Source of the DNA: Schlesneria paludicola DSM 18645
Lineage (GTDB): Bacteria; Planctomycetota; Planctomycetia; Planctomycetales; Planctomycetaceae
Length of the DNA stretch: 64,000 nucleotides
Assembly (NCBI RefSeq): GCF_000255655.1
Contig: NZ_JH636435.1
Span: forward strand, 560,209-624,208
Direction of reading: 5' to 3'
Below, piece after piece: positions 46,042 to 53,927 of this stretch (the first letter of the stretch is position 1; every line of letters starts with the position of its first letter). The notes beneath the pieces were generated by a model. The model had not been told where the DNA came from and searched no databases. It saw only the letters and a program-made list of their open reading frames with translations. A program made the translations under genes and the position numbers.

Positions 46042-47883
46042 ATGAAACGCCTCGGATCTCTGTCGATGTCAATCGGATTCTGGTTGGCCATGACCGTCAC
46101 GAGTTTGGCCGCCCCCCCGCCAAATCTCGTGATCTTCCTCGCGGATGACGCCGGATGGGGAGACTACAGCCACTCAGGCAATCAACAGGTTTCCACACCG
46201 AACATCGATTCGATCGCCAAAGGCGGAGTTTCGCTTGATCGCTTTTTCGTCTGCCCGGTGTGTGCCCCGACACGAGCCGAATTCCTGACGGGACGCTATC
46301 ATCCGCGCGGCGGCGTACGCGGCGTCTCCACCGGTCTTGAACGCCTGGATCTCGACGAAAAAACGCTCGCTGACGCCTTTCAAGCAGCCGGATACGCGAC
46401 CGGAGCGTTTGGAAAGTGGCACAACGGCAGCCAGTGGCCCTACCACCCAACGGCACGCGGATTCGATGAATATTTCGGCTACACCGCAGGTCACTGGGGC
46501 GAATACTTCGATGCCCCGCTCGAAGACCATGGGGAGATGGTCCGCACAAAAGGATATATCGTCGATGTCTGCACCGACCGTGCCCTTCAGTTCATTGATG
46601 CCCATCAGCAGAAGCCGTTCCTCTGCTATGTGCCGTTTACAACACCACACTCACCCTGGGCAGCTCCAGAAAGCGATTGGATGCGATTTCGGGATCGGCC
46701 ATTGAGTCAATTGGCATCCGAGCCCGATCAAGAAGTTCCAGAGCACACGCGTTGTGCATTGGCCATGATCGAGAACCAGGATCGGAACGTCGGGCGCGTT
46801 CTGACGCGGCTGCACGAACTGAAACTGGATGACAATACGATCGTGATCTACTTCTCCGACAACGGCCCCAATACCATGCGTTGGAATGGCGGTATGAAGG
46901 GAAAGAAGGGAGGTACTGACGAAGGAGGTGTCCGCAGCGTCTGCTACCTGAAATGGCCCGCACGATTACCAGCCGGACTCACGATCTCACAGATTTCCGG
47001 TGCCATTGATCTCTTGCCGACGCTGACGGCGCTCGCAGGCGTGACGCGTGTCGGTGATAAGCCGCTCGACGGCCGAGACCTCAGTCCGCTGCTGCTGAAC
47101 CAATCCGTCGATTGGCCCGATCGCCCGATTTTTTCGACATGGGCAGGAAAAGTCAGCGTACGGACACAGCATTTTCGTCTCGACGATCAAGGTCAGCTGT
47201 TCGACATGCTGGCTGATCCCGGTCAACGCACACCGATCCAAGATCACGAGACGACGGCCAAGTTGACAACGGCGGTCGAAGAATGGAAGCGGACGGTGCT
47301 CAACAAAACAAAGCCGCTTGAGAACTCGACAGGCGGTGCAATCGCCAACTCCACCGCCGGCCGAAAGGGGATCAGCAACAACTCGGTTGATCCACGGCCG
47401 ATTCCAGTGGGCTATCACAAGTTTCCGCTCACGATGCTTCCCGCGCGGGACGGTGAACCGCGCGGACAAGTGAAACGCAGCAGTTCGGCCCCCAATTGCT
47501 CGTACTTCATCAATTGGACCTCCACGTCGGACAGCCTGGTCTGGATGCTGAACGTGAACACCACCGGCAAATATGAGGTGACGATCGACTATACCTGTCC
47601 CGAATCCGATGTGGGTTCCCAAATCGAACTGAACTGCGGCACGAATCGACTTTCTGGTCAGGTCAGCCCAGGTTGGGACCCGCCACTCTATACGAATCAG
47701 GACACATTGCCGCGGCCTACAGGCGAATCACAAATGAAGGACTTTCGATCCCTGCGCGTTGGGATTCTGCACCTTGACCAGGGACAGGCACCGCTGATCC
47801 TGCGCGCCACCGAGATTCCCGGGAAAACGGTGATGGACGTACGTCGCGTCAACCTGCGGCTTCTGCCCGCGAATGGATCATGA
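46042..47883 (+). CDS. Arylsulfatase-type sulfatase with C-terminal beta domain
   Basis: 613 residues from ATG 46042 (MKRLGSLSMS), with AAGGA 9 bases upstream; an earlier ATG (46006) would overlap the regulator gene. A signal peptide, then PNLVIFLADDAGWGDYS with metal-site aspartates, and CAPTR with active-site Cys (C74; Thr instead of the commoner Ser). FGKWHNG, TPHSPW and FSDNGPNTMRW follow. After about residue 430 an extra domain of about 180 residues is rich in beta strands and Ser/Asn and could bind carbohydrate. Its position in a two-component operon suggests that its synthesis follows the signal read by the kinase. Confidence 0.9.
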   Translation: MKRLGSLSMSIGFWLAMTVTSLAAPPPNLVIFLADDAGWGDYSHSGNQQVSTPNIDSIAKGGVSLDRFFVCPVCAPTRAEFLTGRYHPRGGVRGVSTGLERLDLDEKTLADAFQAAGYATGAFGKWHNGSQWPYHPTARGFDEYFGYTAGHWGEYFDAPLEDHGEMVRTKGYIVDVCTDRALQFIDAHQQKPFLCYVPFTTPHSPWAAPESDWMRFRDRPLSQLASEPDQEVPEHTRCALAMIENQDRNVGRVLTRLHELKLDDNTIVIYFSDNGPNTMRWNGGMKGKKGGTDEGGVRSVCYLKWPARLPAGLTISQISGAIDLLPTLTALAGVTRVGDKPLDGRDLSPLLLNQSVDWPDRPIFSTWAGKVSVRTQHFRLDDQGQLFDMLADPGQRTPIQDHETTAKLTTAVEEWKRTVLNKTKPLENSTGGAIANSTAGRKGISNNSVDPRPIPVGYHKFPLTMLPARDGEPRGQVKRSSSAPNCSYFINWTSTSDSLVWMLNVNTTGKYEVTIDYTCPESDVGSQIELNCGTNRLSGQVSPGWDPPLYTNQDTLPRPTGESQMKDFRSLRVGILHLDQGQAPLILRATEIPGKTVMDVRRVNLRLLPANGS

Positions 47884-47982
47884 CGTGCAAAATCTTCGTT
47901 CGACGCAAGTTCGATCCCACGAAGTTCTTCCCTTTCATGGAAGTCTCGCGTAGAGTTCCTGAAGTGGCGTTGTTTCCGCAAT

Positions 47983-47997
47983 TGGCACAGACCATGC
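47983..47997 (+). promoter_or_regulatory. Candidate sigma-54 (-24/-12) promoter
   Basis: TGGCACAGACCATGC matches the TGGCAC-N5-TTGC pattern with the invariant GG and GC separated by exactly 10 bases; only the first T of the -12 box differs. It lies in the 233-base gap after the sulfatase and 120 bases before the toroid protein start, about 2 kb downstream of the NtrC-like regulator gene. Confidence 0.5.
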
Positions 47998-48116
47998 GGA
48001 ATGACAAGGCGGTCGCTGGTCGAATTGTCATCGATTGCAGCAGCGACCGCAAACACGAGATGAATCGATACGGTCAAATCAGAATTGAGTCGCGGAGAAA
48101 GTCTGAGGGTTTCGTC

Positions 48117-49145
48117 ATGCGACATGCGATGATACTGGTGCTCGCGTTGTGTTCGGTTCTGATTGCGATCGACACGGCGCATGCGGACCGGAAGGACCCC
48201 AAATTAAAATTGGCGGCGCGCAAAGGACTCGACTGGCTGGTGGGCGAGCAGCACCGCAGTGGGTACTGGGAAGCCAACCAAAGCCAGTACCGCGTCGCGA
48301 TGACGGCTCTCGCCGGAAATGCGATGCTGTGCGAAGGATCGACGACCACTCGGGGACGTTATTCAAAATCGATTGCTGCCGCGGTCGACTACCTGATCGA
48401 CGCCTCACAGCCTAACGGTTTGATTGGATACAAGCACGACTTCCACTACACCTACGGTCATGGATTCTCGATGCTGTTTCTCTCGCAGGTATTCGGTGAG
48501 GAAGAGAACAGTCAACGGCGCGAGAAATTGCGAGAAGTTTTGACGAAGGCCGTTCAGTTTTGCGGGGAAGCTCAAACACCCGATGGGGGCTGGGGCTATG
48601 TTTCTGCTAAGGATGGCAACAACTTCGACGAGGGATCAACCTGCGTAACTCAGGTTCAAGGTCTGCGTGCGTGCCGCAATGCGGGCATCCCCGTACCCAA
48701 GGAAGTCGTCGACAAGGCGATCGAGTACATTCGCAAATGCCTATCCGCGGATGGCGGTGTTCAATACAGTTTGCGGAATGCCAGCGGTTCGCGTCCACCC
48801 ATTACCGCCGCGGCAATCGCCTGCCTGTTTAGTTCGGGCGAGTATGAGAATGATCTCGCGAAGAAGTTACTGAAATATTGCGAGAAGAACATTGAGGGCA
48901 ATTCGAGTCAGTCTCAAATGGGTGGGCACTGGCACTACACTCATTTCTACTACTCTCAGGTTCAGTATCGACTGGGCGACGACAAATGGAACAAGTACTT
49001 TAACACAATCAGCAAACAGATCCTGGCACAGCAGAACGCGAATGGATCATGGAAGGAAGGTCACGTTGGCGCCGTTTATGTGACGGCCATCAACTCGACC
49101 ATCCTGCTGATCGATAACGGTTATCTGCCGATTTACCAGCGATAG
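48117..49145 (+). CDS. Exported alpha/alpha-toroid (squalene cyclase/prenyltransferase-repeat) protein
   Basis: 342 residues from ATG 48117, with GAGGG 7 bases upstream; an 80-codon open extension to 47880 overlaps the sulfatase stop and the candidate promoter and is not used. A signal peptide (MILVLALCSVLIAIDTAHA) precedes repeats of the terpenoid-cyclase toroid type: KGLDWLVGEQHRSGYW, VDYLIDASQPNGLIGY, TPDGGWGYVS, CLSADGGVQYS, QNANGSWKEG. The DxDD or DCTAE catalytic motifs of true squalene-hopene cyclases are not seen, so it may instead bind or process peptide or glycan. The Hsp20 gene follows after 25 bases. Confidence 0.82.
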   Translation: MRHAMILVLALCSVLIAIDTAHADRKDPKLKLAARKGLDWLVGEQHRSGYWEANQSQYRVAMTALAGNAMLCEGSTTTRGRYSKSIAAAVDYLIDASQPNGLIGYKHDFHYTYGHGFSMLFLSQVFGEEENSQRREKLREVLTKAVQFCGEAQTPDGGWGYVSAKDGNNFDEGSTCVTQVQGLRACRNAGIPVPKEVVDKAIEYIRKCLSADGGVQYSLRNASGSRPPITAAAIACLFSSGEYENDLAKKLLKYCEKNIEGNSSQSQMGGHWHYTHFYYSQVQYRLGDDKWNKYFNTISKQILAQQNANGSWKEGHVGAVYVTAINSTILLIDNGYLPIYQR

Positions 49146-49170
49146 ACGAATCAAATCGGAGACAACAACA

Positions 49171-49656
49171 ATGTCTGAATCACATCCAGATGCGAATATT
49201 CCTCCCGTTGAACGTGTCAAACAAGAAGTCGACCGCTGGCTTGAAGCCGTGCGGACGACAGGTGAGCGTGCGATGGAAACATTGGGGCTGTCGGGCGTGA
49301 ATCGCCCAACCGTCCCCGCCGTCGATATTATCGAGTTCGTCGACAGGGTCGTCGTATTGATCGACTTGCCCGGGGTCTCGGCAGAAATGGTCGAGCTGAA
49401 CATCGCAGGAAACATGCTGATCGTCGCGGCCAATCGTACGCGTCAGGATTTTGCATCTGACGCGCGCGTGCACTTGCGAGAACGTTTTGTCGGCACCTTT
49501 CAACGCTCCATTCCGATTCCCGCGACGATCAACGAAGAGGCCATTAGCGCCGAAACGCGAAATGGTTTGCTGACCGTGACGCTGAAGAAAACGATGCCGA
49601 CCCCAGGACGATCGATTCCCGTCTCAACAGGAAATGGGGCTTCTGGCGCGATGTAA
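49171..49656 (+). CDS. Small heat-shock protein, Hsp20/alpha-crystallin
   Basis: 161 residues with a charged N-terminal arm and an alpha-crystallin domain from about residue 48 (PAVDIIEFVDRVVVLIDLPGVS) to ETRNGLLTVTLKK, which contains the A/E-x-x-x-N-G-L signature. A short flexible tail follows. It acts as an ATP-independent holdase chaperone in the cytoplasm. Start ATG 49171 follows GGAG 9 bases upstream. It is very close to the exported toroid protein gene, an odd pairing in which both could respond to envelope or protein stress. Confidence 0.93.
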   Translation: MSESHPDANIPPVERVKQEVDRWLEAVRTTGERAMETLGLSGVNRPTVPAVDIIEFVDRVVVLIDLPGVSAEMVELNIAGNMLIVAANRTRQDFASDARVHLRERFVGTFQRSIPIPATINEEAISAETRNGLLTVTLKKTMPTPGRSIPVSTGNGASGAM

Positions 49657-49815
49657 TCGCGTTTGCGCTGTCCTGAACGAAAATCGCAATGCATCGGTGG
49701 ATACAGATGTCTCAGATGGAACGCGCGACAAGCCGGAATGGCAACATTCAGGATCTCGAAAACGGATTGTCGGGCTGACTTGACTTCGCGGCGCGGAAGT
49801 CGATACTGAGCATTC

Positions 49816-49930
49816 CAGCGGTGAGACGCTACCTCTTCTGCGGCGGGATGACCATGAACCGGGTCAGGCCGTAACTGGAGCAGCCATAAGTGTGATTCTT
49901 GGGTGCGGAAGGGGTGGCGTTCCACCGCTG
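49816..49930 (+). ncRNA. ffs: Bacterial SRP RNA (4.5S type)
   Basis: The SRP domain IV hallmark GGTCAGGCCG-TAAC-TGGAGCAGCC is present at 49862-49885. CCG/TGG closes a UAAC tetraloop of the URRC class rather than the commoner GGAA. Long-range pairing supports the ends: CAGCGGTG (49816-49823) pairs with CACCGCTG (49923-49930). Then ACGCTACCTCTTCTGC (49826-49841) pairs with GCGGAAGGGGTGGCGT (49905-49920), allowing G-U pairs. The RNA would bind Ffh for co-translational targeting. It lies between the Hsp20 and tadA genes; edges are accurate to a few bases. The rest of the 416-base gap shows no other gene. Confidence 0.88.
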
Positions 49931-50072
49931 CTATCTTTGGTAGCCCGGCAACACAATCGGAATAACTGGCCGATTCGGGCACTCCACATTCGTTCTGGGT
50001 CACATTCTCCTGCGTGCGGACACGGTCCCCACAACCGAATGAACTGACCTCTCAGATTCAAAGTGTTCCGAC

Positions 50073-50561
50073 ATGTTCGAGCATCCCTCTGATCCACTTC
50101 AACCGCATGCCCGCTGGATGCACGAAGCGATGGAGATGGCTCGTCAGGCATTCGACGAGGGCGAAGTACCGATCGGAGCGGTGATCGTTCATCAGGACCG
50201 GATCATCGCCGCCGCCGGGAATCAGCGTGAGCAACTGAAAGATCCGACGGCTCATGCCGAAATGATCGCCATCACACAGGCCGCCGAAGCGATGGGATCG
50301 TGGCGACTGCTCGATTGCGCGCTTTACTGCACGCTGGAACCATGTCCGATGTGTGCCGGCGCTATCGTTCAGGCGCGGATTCCCACGGTCGTGTACGGCA
50401 CGACCGATCCGAAGGCCGGTGCCTGTCATACGTTGTTCCAGATTACGAACGACCCACGATTGAATCACCGGGCCACGGTGCTGGGCGGCGTGATGCAAGA
50501 CGACTGCCGTGAGATCCTGCAGGAATTCTTCGCCCAGCAGCGCGCTTTGGGAAAGAAGTAA
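50073..50561 (+). CDS. tadA: tRNA adenosine(34) deaminase TadA
   Basis: 162 residues of the cytidine deaminase fold. Zinc and catalytic motifs are HAE (H61, E63) and PCPMC (C91, C94), and EVPIGAVIV and [16 protein letters not shown] are typical of TadA. It converts A34 to inosine in tRNA-Arg(ACG). The N-terminus from ATG 50073 is slightly longer than in E. coli; no good ribosome site is seen, so a later ATG remains possible. It converges on pdxA (26-base gap). Confidence 0.93.
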   Translation: MFEHPSDPLQPHARWMHEAMEMARQAFDEGEVPIGAVIVHQDRIIAAAGNQREQLKDPTAHAEMIAITQAAEAMGSWRLLDCALYCTLEPCPMCAGAIVQARIPTVVYGTTDPKAGACHTLFQITNDPRLNHRATVLGGVMQDDCREILQEFFAQQRALGKK

Positions 50562-50587
50562 TTTCACGCCTGGGTCTCATAGGTCGA

Positions 50588-51625
50588 TTAGCCAAGGGAA
50601 GTGCGGGAATCCGCGAGCAATCCCGCAGTCCGCACCGCCTCGAGAAATCCCGCCGCCTGCGCTCGCCCCTTCCAGGCAATATCAAACGCGGTGCCATGGC
50701 TGGGACTTGTTCGAACGATCGGCAAGCCCAAGGTCACGTTGACGGCCGTCTCGAATCCAATCAGCTTGAGGGCGATGTGACCTTGATCATGGTACATCGC
50801 CGCCACTCCATCAAATTCACCTCGAACCGCACGTCGAAGCAACGCATCGGCCGGAATCGGTCCCGTTGCGTCGATTCCGAGCTGTCGGGCGGCCTCGACT
50901 GCGGGTTGAATCAACGTCAACTCTTCGTCCCCGAACAGCCCGCTTTCACCAGCATGCGGGTTGAGGGCACAGACACCAACGCGCGGTGAAGGACAACCAA
51001 TCCGTTTCAGAAAATTCGCAATCAACTGAATCGTTTCACGAATATGGACGGTGCTGAGTAATCCCGGCACGCTGCGGATGGATGTGTGCAAGGTCACATG
51101 CGCCACCCCCAGGCCGTACGGACTCCGCACGGAATCGCCTGGCGGCAGATACAACATCATCGCAAATTCGCGAACACCACATTCCAAGGCCAGAATCTCG
51201 GTATGACCGGGAAACTCGAGCCCCGCCGCATGCAGTGCGGCCTTGTTAAGTGGTGCGGTCGTAATGGCGTCAATTTCGTTCCTGAGCGCCGCACGCGTCG
51301 CTGCGACGAGATAATCATAGGCAGCTCGTCCTGCCCGGGCGTCCAGTTGCCCTACAGGTACATTCGCCGCATCGTCGTTCGAGGGATTCCAGCAGGGGAC
51401 CTGAGACGACTCCCAATTGACTCGGCTCAGACCGTCGACTTCCACCAGATCGAGTTCGCTTCCGATCAAGGCGCAGGCCCGACGCATCACCGCCGGGTGA
51501 CCGACGACCAGTGGGGCACATTCCGCGCGAAGCCGCTTGTCCATCAACGCCTTGGCAACGACTTCCGGTCCAATCCCGGCCACGTCTCCGATTGTCAGTG
51601 CGATCCGTGGCTTCCTCGGCGGCAT
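50588..51625 (-). CDS. pdxA: 4-hydroxythreonine-4-phosphate dehydrogenase (PdxA family)
   Basis: 345 residues. GDVAGIGPEV opens the protein; the three metal-binding histidines are in FPGHTE, LNPHAGE and MYHDQGH, and TLGLPIVRTSPSHGTAFDIA follows. The enzyme oxidises 4-phosphohydroxy-L-threonine in vitamin B6 synthesis. The HDQGHIALK form is, as I recall, the PdxA2-like variant rather than the HDQGLPVLK of E. coli PdxA, so a role in sugar-acid catabolism is an alternative. ATG 51625 is used because GAGGG is 6 bases upstream; ATG 51628 is adjacent. Confidence 0.9.
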   Translation of the reverse strand: MPPRKPRIALTIGDVAGIGPEVVAKALMDKRLRAECAPLVVGHPAVMRRACALIGSELDLVEVDGLSRVNWESSQVPCWNPSNDDAANVPVGQLDARAGRAAYDYLVAATRAALRNEIDAITTAPLNKAALHAAGLEFPGHTEILALECGVREFAMMLYLPPGDSVRSPYGLGVAHVTLHTSIRSVPGLLSTVHIRETIQLIANFLKRIGCPSPRVGVCALNPHAGESGLFGDEELTLIQPAVEAARQLGIDATGPIPADALLRRAVRGEFDGVAAMYHDQGHIALKLIGFETAVNVTLGLPIVRTSPSHGTAFDIAWKGRAQAAGFLEAVRTAGLLADSRTSLG

Positions 51626-51832
51626 CATTTTCCCTCGACAGCACTCTGGCTTCGTTCCATGAAATCTTCGTTTAACCGCGACTCGACGAGGAACGCGTTC
51701 TTCAAACCCGTCGCCATCATAGCCCCCTCGAACGCTGTCGCCTGCCGCTCCAGGTTAAACGAAACGGCCATTATGATGCATGCACTGTTTCACGATTTTT
51801 CTTAACGAACTGTCTCGCGAATTTCTATTCGA

Positions 51833-52255
51833 TCAGTCCAGTTGTCCCGCGACATATGCTGCGGCGGTATCGTAGAAGTCGAAGAATTCCACAATACAAC
51901 CATCCCGAAAACGGTAGACATCCGCCTTGGCCGATTCCGCCGTCTTTCCGGTCAGGCGGCTACGAAACGCACAGCGTCCCAGCATCACAACGCGGTCACC
52001 CTGAGCGACAAATTCTTCCGCGGTGAAATGAACCATCTCCCAACTCGCCTTCAATCCCGCAAAGTAATCCTCCGCCTGGCTCTTGCCGTGAACGGCCTTT
52101 GTGAACTCCATCGACGGATGGCTACTGGCCAGAGACGTCATCTTGACATCATCCGCCATCAGATCGAGCCAGTGTTGTGACGATTCACCGCGCGAGTCAT
52201 TCCACATTTTGTAGGCAACTCGCAGTTTCCGAACGTTCTCTTCTGCATCGCTCAT
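51833..52255 (-). CDS. SnoaL-like (NTF2-fold) protein
   Basis: 140 residues with the NTF2/SnoaL pattern: an N-terminal helix VRKLRVAYKMWND, SQHWLDLMADDVKMTS, GKSQAEDYFAGLKASW, VAQGDRVVMLGRCAFR and RFRDGCIVEFFDFYDTAAAY. Such proteins are isomerases, hydrolases or pure binding scaffolds; no function can be assigned. AAGGGGCGG precedes ATG 52255. The 289 bases upstream show nothing recognisable. Confidence 0.82.
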   Translation of the reverse strand: MSDAEENVRKLRVAYKMWNDSRGESSQHWLDLMADDVKMTSLASSHPSMEFTKAVHGKSQAEDYFAGLKASWEMVHFTAEEFVAQGDRVVMLGRCAFRSRLTGKTAESAKADVYRFRDGCIVEFFDFYDTAAAYVAGQLD

Positions 52256-52544
52256 TGCCGCCCCTTCGCATCAGACCGGACCACGAAACACCAATCACAG
52301 ACACGTCGTCTGATTCATGATTGCGAAAGCATATTCACACAGGCAAAAAAACTAAACATAAATTCAGTAACAATTGAAGTGCCTCGACCGATGCCATTCC
52401 GTCGGCACAGGGGCCGCACCAACGTATCTTCGTCAGGCCTTGGCCTTGCCACAGCATGAAGGCGTGCAGCGAACGCCAAGTCAGATCGGACCAGTCTCTT
52501 GGTTCGGATGAGGGAATGATCGCCCCAATGCCCCCTCGACACCG

Positions 52545-53828
52545 CTACAGTGGCATCGTGGGATCGGACTCAAGATCAGGGTAGGGCGCATGAGGATAGT
52601 CAACGGGCCGATAGCCGATAGCAAGCTCCGGAGTGAGCAGCTTTTCTTGGTTCTGAACGCGTGACGTGAGGGCCCGATCCAGAATTCCAGCAGTCAGCAG
52701 CGAGCGTTCGACCGGATAGCTGACTTTTCCCGTGTGCACCATTCGCTCAATTCCTTTCAGCAGATAGGCAAAGTGCGGATAGTGCGGCTCTTTTCGCTCT
52801 TCGAATCGAGTCGCCAGGATTTGAGGCTGTCCTTTCAGTTTGATGCCAACGGCGGTCGCCCCGGCAACTCCTGGCAGCATAAAGATACTGCCAATCAGAC
52901 CATCGAGATATTCAAACAAGAACAGTGACGGCTTCTCGCACTGGCGGACTTTTCCGGGATCGCTGGTCGTCAGTTTCAGCGCTGCCTCGAACGCATCCTT
53001 GGAAACGATGCCATCATCCAGGGCCTTCCAAACCGCATCACCCTCGCGATACTGGACCCATTTCACTCCTGATTCTGCCCCGCGACGGCGTTCAACCAGA
53101 CATTGATAGGCTTCGAGCGCATGGAATCCGTAAATATCGAGCCCCGAGTACCCGATCCCGACCGCGGACTCAATCTCGCCACCAACAGGGATGGAGATTT
53201 CCGGATCTCGAAATGTGACGGCAAGCGACGAGCCTGCCATGAATGGGATCTTCATCTCCCGGGCGCGCTCATACATCCATTTGGCATCCGCCCAGACGGG
53301 CCCCGGATGTTTGTCGTTGAACACAGGTACGACACGTCCGTACTTCTGAAACGTATCGGCGATTCCATCGAAGAATCGACGTCGGGGATACAGATGCTGT
53401 TCCTTCTCGTTCCACGGATAGTCTCCGTGCTCTCCGATGCTGATGACCCCATCCACAGGAATCGACTTTCCGCCGACCGTGATCGCGCTTTCAATGGAAT
53501 CAAAAATCGGCACATTGTGCTTCTTCGACATCGGACGGGCCAGGTCACGTGGCGAGAACTGGTCGACATACATTGAGGCCAATCGCAGGGCCGGCCCCTT
53601 TCCGCCGTCTTGCTTCCATCCTTCCATAATCTTGCCAAGCAGCACGTCCGCATGAAGTCCCGTCTCATAGGCCGTAATCACGGCCGCGACCAATTTCGGC
53701 TTCGGCGGTTCGGCGGCGATCGCACTGGTCTTCGGCAGTCCACTCCAGACAGCCGCGGCCACAGCACTATTCAACCACGCTCGACGGGATAGCACGCAAT
53801 TCTCGTTCAATGGACTCTCCACCTTCAT
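52545..53828 (-). CDS. Exported protein of an uncharacterised family (paralogue 2)
   Basis: 427 residues from ATG 53828 (MKVESPLNENCVLSRRAWLNSAVAAAVW); the preceding TTG is rejected. An SRRAWLNSA Tat-like signal leads into VAAVITAYETGLHADVLLGKI, IGEHGDYPWN, RRRFFDGIADTF, VPVFNDKHPG, PFMAGSSLAVTF, YGFHALEAYQCLVERRRGAESG and YPVERSLLTAGILDRAL. These are collinear with the protein at 40463; identity is high in the motif blocks. No enzymatic motif is recognised. The large dehydrogenase-cytochrome gene upstream ends 99 bases away on the same strand. Confidence 0.8.
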   Translation of the reverse strand: MKVESPLNENCVLSRRAWLNSAVAAAVWSGLPKTSAIAAEPPKPKLVAAVITAYETGLHADVLLGKIMEGWKQDGGKGPALRLASMYVDQFSPRDLARPMSKKHNVPIFDSIESAITVGGKSIPVDGVISIGEHGDYPWNEKEQHLYPRRRFFDGIADTFQKYGRVVPVFNDKHPGPVWADAKWMYERAREMKIPFMAGSSLAVTFRDPEISIPVGGEIESAVGIGYSGLDIYGFHALEAYQCLVERRRGAESGVKWVQYREGDAVWKALDDGIVSKDAFEAALKLTTSDPGKVRQCEKPSLFLFEYLDGLIGSIFMLPGVAGATAVGIKLKGQPQILATRFEERKEPHYPHFAYLLKGIERMVHTGKVSYPVERSLLTAGILDRALTSRVQNQEKLLTPELAIGYRPVDYPHAPYPDLESDPTMPL

Positions 53829-53850
53829 CAAGGCACATTACGAAATCAGA

Positions 53851-53867
53851 CCGACCCTCATGGTCGG
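53851..53867 (-). terminator. Small hairpin between two minus-strand genes
   Basis: CCGACC (53851-53856) and GGTCGG (53862-53867) form a 6-base stem with a 5-base loop, downstream of the gene ending at 53928. No T-run follows, so the terminator reading is weak. Confidence 0.3.
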
Positions 53868-53927
53868 GACGGCCACCAAATTCTGATACCGCGAACTCAA
53901 CACCCTTCGCTCGTCGTGCACAACCTG

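Noticed and set aside
47880-48116. 80-codon N-terminal extension of the toroid protein, with an ATGA overlap to the sulfatase stop
   Set aside because: The ATG at 48117 has GAGGG at good spacing and begins a proper signal peptide; the extension has unusual composition and spans the candidate sigma-54 promoter.
49500-50003. Minus-strand open frame of 167 codons across the Hsp20-tadA gap
   Set aside because: It overlaps the Hsp20 gene and covers the SRP RNA; no family resemblance.
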